Shown: piece by piece, positions 25,791-35,841 of the stretch | Layout of the letters: each line of letters opens with the position of its first letter | Position numbering within the stretch: the stretch's first letter is position 1 | Source: Bacillus sp. CH30_1T | Lineage (GTDB): Bacteria; Bacillota; Bacilli; Bacillales; Bacillaceae_B | Direction of reading: 5' to 3' | Length of the DNA: 64,000 nt | Assembly (NCBI RefSeq): GCF_008364765.1 | Contig: NZ_VTUY01000007.1 | Coordinates: forward strand, 257,362-321,361 | Made by a program: the position numbers and the translations under genes | Notes under the pieces: model-generated | Told to the model about the DNA's origin: nothing | Database searches by the model: none | What the model saw: only the letters and a program-made list of their open reading frames with translations

Positions 25791-26360
25791 ATGTGGGTGT
25801 ACGAGAAAAAACTTCAATATCCGGTCAGAGTAAGTACATGCAATCCTAAACTGGCAAAATTTCTGATTGAACAATACGGCGGTGCTGACGGAGAACTTGC
25901 TGCTGCCCTAAGGTATCTTAATCAACGCTATACCATCCCTGACAAAGTCATCGGATTGTTAACGGATATTGGTACGGAGGAGTTTGCTCATTTGGAAATG
26001 ATCGCTACAATGGTTTATAAATTAGTTAAAGATGCAACTCCTCAGCAGATGAAGGACGCTGGACTTGACCCTCATTATGTTAATCATGATGGAGCGATCT
26101 TCTATCACAATGCTGCAGGTGTGCCGTTTACTACAGCCTATATAGCGGCTAAAGGGGATCCGATTGCTGATTTATATGAGGATATAGCAGCTGAAGAGAA
26201 AGCAAGGGCTACCTATCAGTGGATCATAAATATGAGTGACGATCCTGATTTGAATGATGGTTTGCGGTTTTTAAGGGAGCGTGAAATCGTTCACTCCCAA
26301 CGCTTCCGTGAAGCAGTCGAAATTCTTAAGGATGAAAGAGATAAAAAGGTATTCTTTTAA
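25791..26360 (+). CDS. cotJC: Spore coat protein CotJC, manganese catalase family
   Basis: A 189-residue ferritin-like four-helix protein of the manganese catalase family. The metal-ligand motifs are visible: ADGELAAALRYL, IGTEEFAHLEM, EDIAAEEKARATYQW and REREIVHSQRF. The second ATG (25791, MWVYEKKLQYPVRVS) is nine bases from AGGAGG and gives the same length as B. subtilis CotJC; the ATG at 25785 is only three bases away. Last gene of cotJABC, followed by a terminator. Confidence 0.95.
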   Translation: MWVYEKKLQYPVRVSTCNPKLAKFLIEQYGGADGELAAALRYLNQRYTIPDKVIGLLTDIGTEEFAHLEMIATMVYKLVKDATPQQMKDAGLDPHYVNHDGAIFYHNAAGVPFTTAYIAAKGDPIADLYEDIAAEEKARATYQWIINMSDDPDLNDGLRFLREREIVHSQRFREAVEILKDERDKKVFF

Positions 26361-26373
26361 TGCATGAAAACTT

Positions 26374-26412
26374 GGCTCATTTCTTTGTGAAAAAAGAAAT
26401 GGGCCTATTCTT
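26374..26412 (+). terminator. Terminator of cotJABC
   Basis: GGCTCATTTCTTT/AAGAAATGGGCC stem, then TATTCTTTTTC. Confidence 0.8.
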
Positions 26413-26460
26413 TTTCTAATTTATAAATATGGTCTCTATATTAAGTACTTACATTTGCTC

Positions 26461-26901
26461 TCACTTACTTCCATGAAATAAATTAATATCCCATTCTTTT
26501 TTCATTTTTTCATACACATGATGCCTTTTTTTCCACGCTTCCTCTTTCCATAAATCTTTACTTCGATCGATGACTTCACACCTTAATGCATGATACTCTT
26601 TTTCCTTTTTCTCCTTTTTCTCATACAAGATTCTTGTAGCACCGAAAAGCCCGACAAGAAGCATTGTTATAAATAGATGAAAAGAGTTGGATACAAATAC
26701 AGAAAACATCGCTGCAAAAGAGTAAGAATATGGTCCAAGCACAAATTTTGTCACATAATAGAGAAAAAAGAAGGAAGCAAACATGCTTGCCCATAAGGTA
26801 TAGAGGTGTACCGCTTTGGCTTTATCAAATTTTTGTTTTTTGTCTATTAAATTATGTAGCATCTGTCCAGTGGCTTGATCTGTCCATTCTCCAAAGTTCA
26901 T
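26461..26901 (-). CDS. ypbF: YpbF, DUF2663 membrane protein
   Basis: A 146-residue protein with a charged N-terminus, two membrane helices (about 35-60 and 68-92) and a long charged C-terminal helix rich in Lys and Glu. It matches B. subtilis YpbF (147 residues, DUF2663). The ATG at 26901 (MNFGEWTDQ) is nine bases from AAAGGAG; a GTG two codons earlier is too close. No known function. Confidence 0.8.
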   Translation of the reverse strand: MNFGEWTDQATGQMLHNLIDKKQKFDKAKAVHLYTLWASMFASFFFLYYVTKFVLGPYSYSFAAMFSVFVSNSFHLFITMLLVGLFGATRILYEKKEKKEKEYHALRCEVIDRSKDLWKEEAWKKRHHVYEKMKKEWDINLFHGSK

Positions 26902-26964
26902 TCCCACCCACTCCTTTCCTTCCCTTATAGTTTATGAACTTGTCCATAAAGATAGAATAGTTGA

Positions 26965-26993
26965 ATAAAAAAAGGACCTCTTTCGGATCCTTT
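26965..26993 (-). terminator. Terminator of the glycosyltransferase gene
   Basis: Minus strand AAAGGATCC...GGTCCTTT stem with a run of T. Confidence 0.75.
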
Positions 26994-27029
26994 ACACACA
27001 CATCTATCGGGAAGGCGGGTTATGTTTCT

Positions 27030-28175
27030 TCACCCTGACATCTGATTCCGATTGCGAAGAAAACTAACTTCATGAAATTCCGTTATGAGTTGATCAAAGA
27101 TGCAATCCCAGGATTGTTTTTCAGCCATTTGAAGAGCATTTCTTTTCATTTCATTTAGGAGATTTTCATTTAATATCTCTTCAATATGGTGAATAAACGA
27201 AGAATATTGATGAGCTTTCGCTATCCTTCCGGTTTGGTTATGCTCTACGATGTTCGTCACACCGCCTTTATCAGACACTACCGCTGGCAAACCTGATGCA
27301 AATGCTTCTAATACTACATTTCCAAACGTTTCTGAAGCAGATGGGAAGACGAATAGGTCAGAGGATGCATACACTTCCGCTAATTCGTTTCCTGTTACAT
27401 AGCCCGTAAAGAGTACATCTTCTTTTTTAGTTTTTTCCATAAGTTCATTCCTCATCGGTCCATCGCCCACGATAACCCATTGAACTTGATCTTTTAATGT
27501 ATGTGGAAGGTATTTAATCGTCTTTTCGAGTGTGTCCAAGTCCTTTTCAGGAGCTAAACGCCCCACATAAAGCAGAGTGTATTTCTTGTTTTCAATAAAT
27601 TTCCTCCTTAGTTCAGGACTGCGCTTTTCAGGAGAATAGGTTTGACAATCCACTCCCCTGCTCCATATGGATAAGTCGGCAAAACCTTGGTTTTCTAAAT
27701 GAAGTTTCGTTTCAATTGAGGGGACAAAAATCCGATCTGCCTGTGAATAAAACCATTTCATGTATTTCCATAATAATGGTGCCACCCACATCATTTTGTA
27801 ATAGTTCAAATACAGATCAAAATGGGTGTGGTAAGAGGCAACCAAGGGGATATTCATTTTCTTTGCCCCGCGGATACCGTAAAGTCCCATTGTAAGAGGT
27901 GTGGTTACATGAATCAGTGTAGGTGAAAAATCTTTCAATTGCCTTTCAATCGTTTTCGGGTTGGCAATAGCGGTTCTGCATTCAGGATAGAAGAAAAAAG
28001 GAAAACTTGTAAAGGAATGTACATTTGGATAGGACTCTTTTTTCTCTTGAAAATCAGGAACAAATACTTTGTACTCAATTCCCCTTTTCTCATAGTGATT
28101 CGTCAATCTTTTTAACGTTCTTGCGACCCCGTTCACTTGAGGATAGTAAGTATCCGAAAATAATGCCACTCTCAT
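27030..28175 (-). CDS. GT4-family glycosyltransferase
   Basis: A 381-residue GT-B fold retaining glycosyltransferase (glycosyl transferases group 1). The N-terminal motif MRVALFSDTYYPQVNGVART and the C-terminal donor-binding E-x7-E block (PSASETFGNVVLEAFASGLP) are clear. Close relatives transfer sugars to diacylglycerol or phosphatidylinositol-type lipids, so a glycolipid role is plausible, not shown. The ATG at 28175 is preceded by GGGGAAG. It lies 49 bases behind a PAP2-type lipid phosphatase gene, which supports membrane-lipid work. Confidence 0.85.
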   Translation of the reverse strand: MRVALFSDTYYPQVNGVARTLKRLTNHYEKRGIEYKVFVPDFQEKKESYPNVHSFTSFPFFFYPECRTAIANPKTIERQLKDFSPTLIHVTTPLTMGLYGIRGAKKMNIPLVASYHTHFDLYLNYYKMMWVAPLLWKYMKWFYSQADRIFVPSIETKLHLENQGFADLSIWSRGVDCQTYSPEKRSPELRRKFIENKKYTLLYVGRLAPEKDLDTLEKTIKYLPHTLKDQVQWVIVGDGPMRNELMEKTKKEDVLFTGYVTGNELAEVYASSDLFVFPSASETFGNVVLEAFASGLPAVVSDKGGVTNIVEHNQTGRIAKAHQYSSFIHHIEEILNENLLNEMKRNALQMAEKQSWDCIFDQLITEFHEVSFLRNRNQMSG

Positions 28176-28224
28176 GTACACTTCCCCCTTTTTGATTGCC
28201 ATTCAGTTCGTATATTCTTTACAT

Positions 28225-28752
28225 TTATCTTATAAACAAAAGGACCATTAAAGTCGTAGAAAATGCAAGAAATGCCCCAGCCACTACATCTGAAGGATAA
28301 TGGACTCCGAGCACCACTCTGGAATATCCAACCAACCAACTTAAAGGAAAAAGGATAAGCATTGTACTTGGATACTGAATCATAAAAGGAATCGTAATGG
28401 AAAAAATAGCAGTCGAATGACCTGACGGAAATGAATGATCTTTAAATTCATACCCGTGTACCATTGCATTAGGTAAGGTTAAATAAGGTCGGATTCGTTT
28501 AACCAATTTCTTGATGAACGTCATGATAATATGACTGATACATAACGTTATCATGGCGGCCATTACCGTTCTTTTCATTTGTGGATGATATTGAGTTAAG
28601 AAAAACAGGATCAGGACGGAGGCTACAGTAAACCTTGCTCCACCAAGATGAGTAACATAGCCGAAGAATGAACGATACAGCTGTTTGCTTCCATTGATTC
28701 TGTAAAACAACAAATCATCTACCTTGCGAAAGCGCGTAAGTATTCTGTCCAT
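28225..28752 (-). CDS. PAP2-family phosphatase
   Basis: A membrane phosphatase of 175 residues with five or six helices and the three acid phosphatase motifs in order: KKLVKRIRP, FPSGHS and SRVVLGVHYPSD. Substrates in this family are phosphatidate, undecaprenyl diphosphate or phosphatidylglycerophosphate; the sequence does not decide between them. It probably heads a two-gene unit with the glycosyltransferase. ATG with AGGGG upstream. Confidence 0.88.
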   Translation of the reverse strand: MDRILTRFRKVDDLLFYRINGSKQLYRSFFGYVTHLGGARFTVASVLILFFLTQYHPQMKRTVMAAMITLCISHIIMTFIKKLVKRIRPYLTLPNAMVHGYEFKDHSFPSGHSTAIFSITIPFMIQYPSTMLILFPLSWLVGYSRVVLGVHYPSDVVAGAFLAFSTTLMVLLFIR

Positions 28753-28849
28753 GAAACCAACCCCTTTTCTATAGTGCTGTCACCTCCATTATATTTTCGG
28801 TTTGTAATGCTTCTTATAAATGAATGTAAATTTTATTGAAAATTTTTGT

Positions 28850-28890
28850 AAAAAAATAACACCCACCCCAACTTTCCTTGGGGGAGTGCC
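28850..28890 (-). terminator. Terminator of the recS-ypbD-ypbE transcript
   Basis: Minus strand CACTCCCCCAA/TTGGGGTGGGTG stem followed by TTATTTTTTT, just behind ypbE. Confidence 0.85.
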
Positions 28891-28892
28891 TA

Positions 28893-29582
28893 TTATTGAT
28901 CCAATGGGATTTCCAATACTTGTCCCGATTGAATTTCATTATTGTGAATATTATTCCATTCCTTAATTCGTTCAACCCCTGATTGGGAATTGTAGTATTT
29001 CATAGCAATCCTGTAAAGGGTTTCCTGGGGTGCGACCGTATGATATACGATCTTGTATGCTGGCTGTTCTTCCACAGGTTCTTCATTTACCTCTTCTTTC
29101 GGCTTTTCCTCTGCTGATTCTTGTTCAGGTGATGGAGAAGCCGGTTCAGTAGATGCTGGTTGTTCCTTTCCAGTCATTGAGGCAGCATCTTCATTCATGG
29201 ATTCTTCTTTTTTGTCAATTACAGCTGCCTCTTCTTCTATGGAACCAGCATCTCCAAGGCTCTCCTCATTACCATTATCGGATTGGTCGTAGCGAACTTC
29301 TTCCACATCGTCCACATCTTCTGACATGACCACCAGGGGACCATTCCTGCTATCGAAATACGAATATATGCTAAAAACCGTCAAGGGCAAAAGAATAAAA
29401 AATAAGAGCAGCATACTGATCAATGGATATTTCATTCTCCATTTGTTTTTCTTCTTTTTCTCTCTATGTACCTCACTTCTCGCTGGAAGAGGCTCTCTTT
29501 TTTTTAATGGAGCTTTCTCTGGGGCTCGTTCAATCTTTTGTTTTAATCTCGCTGCTTGATCTCGATATGGGTCTTTACTCAT
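28893..29582 (-). CDS. ypbE: YpbE, membrane-anchored LysM protein
   Basis: A 229-residue bitopic protein with a basic cytoplasmic N-terminus, one membrane helix (about 53-72), a long acidic low-complexity linker rich in Glu, Ser and Ala (about 85-175) and a C-terminal LysM domain (YHTVAPQETLYRIAMKYYN...). The LysM part should bind peptidoglycan outside the membrane. The order and the overlap with ypbD (eight bases) match B. subtilis ypbE. No enzymatic domain is seen. Confidence 0.9.
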   Translation of the reverse strand: MSKDPYRDQAARLKQKIERAPEKAPLKKREPLPARSEVHREKKKKNKWRMKYPLISMLLLFFILLPLTVFSIYSYFDSRNGPLVVMSEDVDDVEEVRYDQSDNGNEESLGDAGSIEEEAAVIDKKEESMNEDAASMTGKEQPASTEPASPSPEQESAEEKPKEEVNEEPVEEQPAYKIVYHTVAPQETLYRIAMKYYNSQSGVERIKEWNNIHNNEIQSGQVLEIPLDQ

Positions 29583-30183
29583 GAGACATCCCTTCTTTAC
29601 TTCCTTGTCTCCCTTTCTTACGCATATGTATACCTAGTAAGAAATCGATGACAAAGTGCATGATGATTGTTACCAATAAATTCTCTGTTTGTTCATAAAT
29701 GAAACCAATCCAAAAGCTAAGCAGTACAATATTGACAATTAAAAACCAGTGAGCCCAGTATCTGAAATGAATCAGAGCAAATATAATACTTGAAATGATT
29801 AACCCAAAGTGAAATTGCAACACGCCCCTGAATAATATTTCTTCACTAATACTAATGAAAAATGCAAGCAGTGCAATTTCACCAATGCTTCTATCCGTAA
29901 ATATCCGTGCATTCACCCCACCATCGTCATAGTATTTACTGGGTAAAAGCTTCATCAATACGATGTCGATGATCACAATCATCACACCGCTTGTTAATCC
30001 AATGGTCAAAATAGTCGGGGAAATGTAAAACTGTTTCCCAAAACCAGACCATGTGTCAAATAAAAATATACCTAATCCTAATGCTATCGTTAATAGTAAA
30101 AATTGAGTGAAATACAAATGAAATGTTAACTGGTTCTTAGAAAGTTGTTGAATGACTTCCCCTTGTTTATGCATGAATACCAC
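29575..30183 (-). CDS. ypbD: YpbD, CPBP-family intramembrane metalloprotease
   Basis: A 202-residue membrane protein of the CAAX/CPBP (ABI) family. The motifs EEILFRGVLQ, IFALIHFRYWAHW and the late HFVIDFLLG carry the Glu and His residues that form the active site. It directly follows recS, starting one base before its stop region at GTG (30183), or at the in-frame ATG at 30174, which gives MHKQGEVIQQL. The substrate is unknown. Part of the ypbB-recS-ypbD-ypbE operon. Confidence 0.88.
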   Translation of the reverse strand: MVFMHKQGEVIQQLSKNQLTFHLYFTQFLLLTIALGLGIFLFDTWSGFGKQFYISPTILTIGLTSGVMIVIIDIVLMKLLPSKYYDDGGVNARIFTDRSIGEIALLAFFISISEEILFRGVLQFHFGLIISSIIFALIHFRYWAHWFLIVNIVLLSFWIGFIYEQTENLLVTIIMHFVIDFLLGIHMRKKGRQGSKEGMSHE

Positions 30184-31650
30184 TTATCCTAATAATAATT
30201 TTTCCAATCTTTTTTCCCATCTTGTTTCAATCTGGTTTTGAATGTCCGTTGGTCGACACTTGAAATCATTAAGGGAATAACCGCATTGATTACAACAGAA
30301 GCTATTCTCCTGTTGAAGCACTTCATCAAAATAATGAAGGAGCTTCTCTCTTCTACAGGAATCAACCTGCAACCACTCGATCATGGAGAGTAATTTGTCC
30401 TTCTTGTATTGTAAACGATTGTTTCGAATTTGTTTCATTTTTTCTATTAATCTATCATGATTTATAGGCTGCCCTTGAGTCAGTTCATCTGAATAGTGCG
30501 TAAGAAATCGATATTGAATCTCCGACAGTTGTAACTGATCTATTATCTCTTTTTCCTGACCCTGTCTGCTTTCCTTTACATATCTCTGTATTTGTATATC
30601 TTCAGGTAATTCACTTTGAATTAGCTGCAGAGGGATCGAAAGGTCTTGTTCAGAGTATAACACGACAGAGACACTGCTTTCCCCATCTCGTCCCGCTCTT
30701 CCGACTTCTTGTGAGAAAGCTTCTATGTTTGAAGAGAAATGAAAATGAATGACAAATCGAATATTTTCCTTATTTACACCCATACCAAATGCAGAGGTGG
30801 CACAGATGATTTTTAACTTATTGGAAAGGAATTGTTGTTGGATCAATATCCTATCCTCTTGTTCCATTCCCCCATGATAGTGAGCAACACCTGATACTCC
30901 ATTTTCCCCAAGCCATAAAGAAACGTCTTCTGCCATGCGTTTACTTGAGAAATAGATAATACCCGGCCCACCCCATGTTGTCACATACTCTAAAAGCTTA
31001 TCCAGTTTATCACTATGATCCGTGACTTTCTCAACGAACAGACCGATATTTTCCCGATTAATTGAATAGACTATTTCCACAGCACCTTCCATTTTGAGCA
31101 CTCGTTTAATGTCTATCCTCACTTCATCAGTGGCAGTCGCCGTTAATGCCAAGGTTGTCGGGTTGCCAATCTTCTCTTTTAGCTCCCCCAATTTTAAGTA
31201 ATCAGGTCTGAAGTCAGGACCCCACTGAGATATACAATGTGCTTCATCAATGACAAATAATGAAATGTGTAAAGTTTGTAGTAAGGGAATAATAGTCGGA
31301 CTCATTAACAATTCCGGTGATATGAAAATAAATTTATAAACGTGTAATTGCTCAAGGGCAGCTCTTCTTTCCATATAAGGTAAAAAAGAATTCAGTGCAA
31401 TCACACGTTTTTCACCCATTACTTTCATCTGCTCCACTTGATCCTGCATTAAAGACAGAAGTGGAGAAACGATTAATACTTGTCCTTTCATTAGATACCC
31501 GGCTAATTGATAGCAAAGCGACTTACCGGTTCCTGTGGGAAGCATCGCCAACGTATCCCGTTGATTTATAACAGATTGAATGATCTCCTCCTGGCCTTCT
31601 CGGAAGGAAGAATAGCCAAATCTCTCTTTAAGCTCTTGTTGCAGATTCAC
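30184..31650 (-). CDS. recS: RecQ-family DNA helicase RecS (YpbC)
   Basis: A superfamily 2 DNA helicase of about 488 residues. The motifs are [13 protein letters not shown] (Walker A), VIDEAHC (DEAH), LALTATAT, the strand-exchange block [16 protein letters not shown] and [12 protein letters not shown]-terminal zinc-type cluster CCNQCG follows, and no HRDC domain is seen. Size and gene order match B. subtilis RecS rather than full-length RecQ. The GTG at 31650 has AGGTGA upstream and overlaps the end of ypbB by 23 bases. Confidence 0.92.
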   Translation of the reverse strand: MNLQQELKERFGYSSFREGQEEIIQSVINQRDTLAMLPTGTGKSLCYQLAGYLMKGQVLIVSPLLSLMQDQVEQMKVMGEKRVIALNSFLPYMERRAALEQLHVYKFIFISPELLMSPTIIPLLQTLHISLFVIDEAHCISQWGPDFRPDYLKLGELKEKIGNPTTLALTATATDEVRIDIKRVLKMEGAVEIVYSINRENIGLFVEKVTDHSDKLDKLLEYVTTWGGPGIIYFSSKRMAEDVSLWLGENGVSGVAHYHGGMEQEDRILIQQQFLSNKLKIICATSAFGMGVNKENIRFVIHFHFSSNIEAFSQEVGRAGRDGESSVSVVLYSEQDLSIPLQLIQSELPEDIQIQRYVKESRQGQEKEIIDQLQLSEIQYRFLTHYSDELTQGQPINHDRLIEKMKQIRNNRLQYKKDKLLSMIEWLQVDSCRREKLLHYFDEVLQQENSFCCNQCGYSLNDFKCRPTDIQNQIETRWEKRLEKLLLG

Positions 31651-32698
31651 GGTTCTCACCTGCCTTCGCAATCGCTACTCTAATTTGAAAATAAGATAAA
31701 TGAGGAATCTTCTCTTTTATCGGTTTTAGCCTTTTAGTTTGAGCGTCATTCATAACTAAAAGCACATTCTCATATTCCACTTGAGAAATGAACGGATCTA
31801 TTGCAAATTCTTTCTGAGTTAAGATTAGTTCAATCACATGATCTTCAATGGTATTTATCTTTAAATCACGTATACGTGCAATTTCTTCGATTGAATGGCC
31901 CCTTTGATACAACTCATATGTTTTGCTTGTTGAAATGGTCAGATTTTGCAGGTGATCACTTTTTAAGCTAATTGAATATAATAAGGGATAAGTTGAAGGT
32001 TCTCTTTCTAATTCAAATAGTATACCGTGTATTAAATTAAGAAACTGAAAGCGAAATTCTTCTTCATGCATTTTCAATTTTTCAGCAACTTGTAATTCTG
32101 TACATCCATAATCCTTGTATCCCGTTAAGCGGAATACGAGAATGTCTGGATTTAAGGTTTGCGATAGACTGCTCAACAGGCTATACAGCTCTTTATGCAA
32201 ATCAGAAGACAACTTTTCAATATTAGGGTGTGCTCGTAAACAGCTCTTTACCCATTTTTGTATGTTTTTGTTACGTTGAACAGGAAAATAGAACGTTTCC
32301 TGCTGTTTCCCGTTTGAAAGAACCTGAACAAGGAGGCTTAATCTTTTCCAAAACAGAAACGTTTGATCACCATAGACAAGACCGTTCATATTTGATGGAA
32401 AGGAGTCACCCTGAAAACCTTTTTTGACAGAATCAGTACCATCGGTGGTCACAATCACCTTCCCACTATCGCCGACAATGATATACCCCAATTTCTCTAA
32501 TTCCTTTACCTTCTGATTAAAGTATGCTCTTTTAAGCTTAGGTAAAGAGAGGAAAAATGGCTGCAAATAAAAGATATGAGCATCTTGGATCGACTGGGAA
32601 GATTTTTTTCCTTTTAAGATATGAAAAACAGAGTAAATCGATCGCTCTCCATTTATTTGCAAGAAACAATATAAAATCACATAATTAAGATAGGTCAA
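31628..32698 (-). CDS. ypbB: YpbB, helix-turn-helix domain protein
   Basis: A 356-residue soluble protein with a C-terminal helicase-associated helix-turn-helix (about 270-325: [30 protein letters not shown]). The start is the TTG at 32698 ([16 protein letters not shown]), behind AAGGAG, giving a size like B. subtilis YpbB (352). Longer in-frame starts lack a ribosome site. Its overlap with recS suggests the pair act together in DNA handling, perhaps as loader or regulator; this is inference. Confidence 0.85.
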   Translation of the reverse strand: MTYLNYVILYCFLQINGERSIYSVFHILKGKKSSQSIQDAHIFYLQPFFLSLPKLKRAYFNQKVKELEKLGYIIVGDSGKVIVTTDGTDSVKKGFQGDSFPSNMNGLVYGDQTFLFWKRLSLLVQVLSNGKQQETFYFPVQRNKNIQKWVKSCLRAHPNIEKLSSDLHKELYSLLSSLSQTLNPDILVFRLTGYKDYGCTELQVAEKLKMHEEEFRFQFLNLIHGILFELEREPSTYPLLYSISLKSDHLQNLTISTSKTYELYQRGHSIEEIARIRDLKINTIEDHVIELILTQKEFAIDPFISQVEYENVLLVMNDAQTKRLKPIKEKIPHLSYFQIRVAIAKAGENRESATRA

Positions 32699-32849
32699 AT
32701 CTCTACTCCTTAACATGTAGGTTATTGTCAAATATTGTACCATGAATTTGTTGTTTAACCATGTTTTGTTTTTCATATATCGGATAAAAATAAAAAGAAA
32801 CCACCTAACTATTGAAAAGTTATACAATCCTCTATAAAATAAACATTAA

Positions 32850-33170
<321 letters not shown>

Positions 33171-33180
33171 TAGTTCCGGA

Positions 33181-33211
33181 GCTAAGGGGAATTTCCCCTT
33201 AGCTTTTTTTT
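33181..33211 (+). terminator. Terminator of fer
   Basis: GCTAAGGGGAA/TTCCCCTTAGC stem followed by eight T. Confidence 0.9.
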
Positions 33212-33222
33212 GCTGATGACAT

Positions 33223-33254
33223 AAAAAAAATCCCTCAAATGTCATTGAGGGATT
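33223..33254 (-). terminator. Terminator of ribU
   Basis: Minus strand AAATCCCTCAAT/ATTTGAGGGATTT stem, then T8. Confidence 0.9.
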
Positions 33255-33270
33255 TATATTTATATTTGCA

Positions 33271-33840
33271 CTATGCCGCTTTCTTTAGGGCTGTCTGTCT
33301 TGCCAACCAGCCTTGAAGACGAACAAATAGTAAGATGAAGACTGATGTTACAAGGATTCCTTTTAAAATGTTGAAAGGAACAATTCCTGTAATGATAATC
33401 TCAGCAGGAAGCTCAAAATTCATGAAGTATTTATATGCGGGAAGGAATACAAAATAATTAAGAATTCCCATACTGATACTCATGACCACAGTTCCTGTGA
33501 TAAGTCCGATCAACAAACCTTTTTTAGATTGTAAACGTGTATAAATATAATATGTCGGAAGAATCAAAAGCACTCCCGCCATAAAATTTGCAACATGACC
33601 AATCGGAACGCCGGTATCGCTTCCTGTCATGAAGTAATCAATCACGTTCTTGAATAATTCAACTAATATTCCTGCAAGAGGACCTAATGTCACTGTCGCA
33701 ATCAATGCAGGCACATCACTGAAATCTACCATTAAAAACTTTGGAAATGGTGGAATCGGGAAGTTAAAAAGCATTAACACATAGGATATGGCACTTAACA
33801 TACCAACCGTTACAAACGTGCGTGTATTCATTTTTCTCAT
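33271..33840 (-). CDS. ribU: Riboflavin ECF transporter S component RibU
   Basis: The substrate-binding membrane subunit of an energy-coupling-factor transporter for riboflavin (B. subtilis YpaA/RibU); it needs the shared EcfAA'T module encoded elsewhere. The 189 residues form five or six helices, with the family's N-terminal ISYVLMLFNFPIPPFP and LKNVID/FKNVIDYF-type region. Its leader holds an FMN riboswitch plus terminator, so expression should fall when FMN is plentiful. ATG with AGGAGAG upstream. Confidence 0.95.
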   Translation of the reverse strand: MRKMNTRTFVTVGMLSAISYVLMLFNFPIPPFPKFLMVDFSDVPALIATVTLGPLAGILVELFKNVIDYFMTGSDTGVPIGHVANFMAGVLLILPTYYIYTRLQSKKGLLIGLITGTVVMSISMGILNYFVFLPAYKYFMNFELPAEIIITGIVPFNILKGILVTSVFILLFVRLQGWLARQTALKKAA

Positions 33841-33902
33841 AAATCTCTCTCCTTTAGGAGATTCATCTCATATCGAAGATAGCTTAAGCCAAAGGTAACA
33901 TT

Positions 33903-33932
33903 AAAAAACTCCTAGATACGTATATCTAGGAG
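33903..33932 (-). terminator. Regulatory terminator of the FMN riboswitch
   Basis: Minus strand CTCCTAGATA/TATCTAGGAG stem, then six T, between the aptamer and ribU. It is the likely expression platform. Confidence 0.85.
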
Positions 33933-33999
33933 AATGATAAGGCATATCCTAATAAACGTTCAGCTTCCCATTTTCTAAACGTTCTGGCATAAACCTTCA

Positions 34000-34125
34000 T
34001 CTTCTCCCATCCAGACTATACTGTCGGCTTTGGAATCGCACCAAATCCTGCCCCTGAAGGCTCGCGGGCTTAGAGACAGATGTCTCATCACCGCCGGTAG
34101 GGAATTTCACCCTGCCCCGAAGACG
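34000..34125 (-). ncRNA. FMN riboswitch (RFN element)
   Basis: The minus strand carries the conserved RFN blocks in order: CTTCGGGGCAGGGTG, ACCGGCGGTGAT, AAGCCCGCGAGCC, GGATTTGGTGCGATTCC, AAAGCCGACAGTATAGTC and GGATGGGAGAAGA. It binds FMN and, with the terminator at 33903, attenuates ribU transcription when FMN is high. It precedes only ribU; no riboflavin synthesis genes follow. Confidence 0.97.
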
Positions 34126-34150
34126 AATCTTTATTTTTTTATACATTTTC

Positions 34151-34179
34151 ATTATACATAATGACGAGGGTTATGTGAA
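34151..34179 (-). promoter_or_regulatory. Sigma-A promoter of the ribU leader
   Basis: Minus strand TTCACA, 17 bases, TATAAT, about 25 bases upstream of the riboswitch. Confidence 0.75.
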
Positions 34180-34242
34180 GGAAAACACTTCGAATTCGAA
34201 ATATTTTTGTTTACTCATGGTATATTCAGGTTTACGCTTCCA

Positions 34243-35154
34243 TTATTGTATGTTTAATACTTGTTGAGGATATATAGGTGTCTTAAGATCCAGGCCATTC
34301 CAAGCCACCAAGTCATTCACATCAACTCCTTGTGCGACTGAAATGGAGTATAAGGTGTCCCCTTGTTTCACTACATACCCACCCCCGGCTGGTTGAGGAA
34401 TGGACAATGATTGATTAACTACCAAATGGGTTTCAACTAAACCATTGGCACTCTTAATATCTTCTACAGATATATTGTATTGTTGAGAAATCCCCCAGAG
34501 GGTTTCTCCCTTATGTACGACATGCTTTACCATGTTTTCATTATTATGATTTTGTTTCGTACTTACATCATGGGTGATATCAGCTGTTCCAGAAACACCC
34601 ACTGCCTGATAGGGATCCCTCTCCTGAGCAAACACAAGCTGCCCGACCTCACCTTGTCCAAATACCATATAGGGATCGATTGCATTTTCCTTATCAATCG
34701 TCCATTCACCCCTGTGCACCTCAAAATGCAGGTGAGCTCCTGTCGATCTGCCTGTATTTCCTAAATTTCCAAGCTGTTGACCTTGGCCCACTTCTTGATT
34801 TTCTTCAACAAGCCGGCTCTCAAGATGAGCATAAACGGTTTCATATCCATTTTCATGCCTTATGAATACCACATGTCCGTAACTTGGAGATAGATATGAT
34901 CTAATCACCTTACCTTTTGAAACAGAATAAACAGGAGATCCTATGTCTCCACCTATGTCCATTCCTTTATGAGTACCAGACCTTGTCCCATACGAATCCG
35001 TTATCATCCCTTCAACAGGAAATGTCCAGGATACCGTTTCCTGCGTGATCTTACTCGTCTCTGCTTTCGCTATCTTTCCTGTAAAGAACATAATGCTCAC
35101 ACACAATGCTAACAGGAATACGATTAAAAGCCTTCTTACATAATCCAAAATCAT
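34243..35154 (-). CDS. Secreted M23 metalloendopeptidase with two LysM domains
   Basis: A predicted cell-wall hydrolase. A signal peptide or anchor (about 8-30, ending AKAET) is followed by an M23 (LytM) zinc peptidase domain with HKGMDIGG (H-x3-D), YAHLES and HLHFEVHRG. Two LysM repeats follow (about 210-253 HVVHKGETLWGISQQYN; 258-302 YVVKQGDTLYSISVAQG). All zinc ligands are present, so it should be active against peptide cross-links. 303 residues. ATG with GGAGGAC upstream. Monocistronic, between ribU and a repeat array. Confidence 0.9.
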   Translation of the reverse strand: MILDYVRRLLIVFLLALCVSIMFFTGKIAKAETSKITQETVSWTFPVEGMITDSYGTRSGTHKGMDIGGDIGSPVYSVSKGKVIRSYLSPSYGHVVFIRHENGYETVYAHLESRLVEENQEVGQGQQLGNLGNTGRSTGAHLHFEVHRGEWTIDKENAIDPYMVFGQGEVGQLVFAQERDPYQAVGVSGTADITHDVSTKQNHNNENMVKHVVHKGETLWGISQQYNISVEDIKSANGLVETHLVVNQSLSIPQPAGGGYVVKQGDTLYSISVAQGVDVNDLVAWNGLDLKTPIYPQQVLNIQ

Positions 35155-35366
35155 GCTTGTCCTCCTTACCCATTTAACGCAATACCTTATTTCTTCCCTA
35201 CTGAAGCCTCACGTCCACTACCTTTTCATCTATTTACCCATTCTTACCTTCTCACCATCATTTCATGCACTCCCCACTATATGTAGACCCTCCATTCAAT
35301 ATTCACAAGTGAATGAGATAATTTTCCTTTGAGTAGTTTGTCTAAGTTCGAGATAAATATACACCC

Positions 35367-35780
35367 AAAAGCGGAGGCGGCTTGGTTAGAGGCGACAAGC
35401 ATAAGACGAACGTGCCGGAAAGGCGTACTTTGCCTTTTTGGCATGTTTGACTTATGACCTCGAGCCTCTAGCCGCCGGAGCTGGACGACACCAAAAGCGG
35501 AGGCGGCTCGTTCAGCACCGACAAGCATAAGATGAATTGGCCGGAAGGCGTTCTTTGCCTTCTTGGCCAATTTAGCTTATGACCTCGAGGGGCTAGCCGC
35601 CGGAGCTGGACGACACCAAAAGCGGAGGCGGCTCGTTCAGCACCGACAAGCATAAGATGAATTGGCCGGGAAGGCGTTCTTTGCCTTCTTGGCCAATTTA
35701 GCTTATGACCTCGAGGGACTAGCCGCCGGAGCTGGATGATCGGAAATGTGGAGCCGACTGGTCTGGCCCGACAAGCATGC
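35367..35780. repeat. Array B of 126-bp palindromic repeats (three units plus a degenerate partial)
   Basis: Units start near 35367, 35493 and 35618 (periods 126 and 125), with a decayed fourth from about 35741. Framework sequences are those of the array at 21078 (AAAAGCGGAGGCGGCT; CGACAAGCATAAG; CTTATGACCTCGAG; AGCCGCCGGAGCTGG). Palindrome cores are ACGTGCC/GGCATGT and AATTGGCC/GGCCAATT, distinct from array A but again self-pairing. There is no believable gene inside. Confidence 0.9.
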
Positions 35781-35789
35781 CCTTCACAC

Positions 35790-35832
35790 AAAAAAAGACT
35801 GGAAACGGATTCCTTTCCCGCTTCCAGTCTTT
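35790..35832 (-). terminator. Terminator of sigX-rsiX
   Basis: Minus strand AGACTGGAA/TTCCAGTCT stem followed by seven T. Confidence 0.85.
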
Positions 35833-35841
35833 CTTTGATAA

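Noticed and set aside
35468..35791. 107-codon frame through array B
   Set aside because: Same repeat artefact, in another family array.
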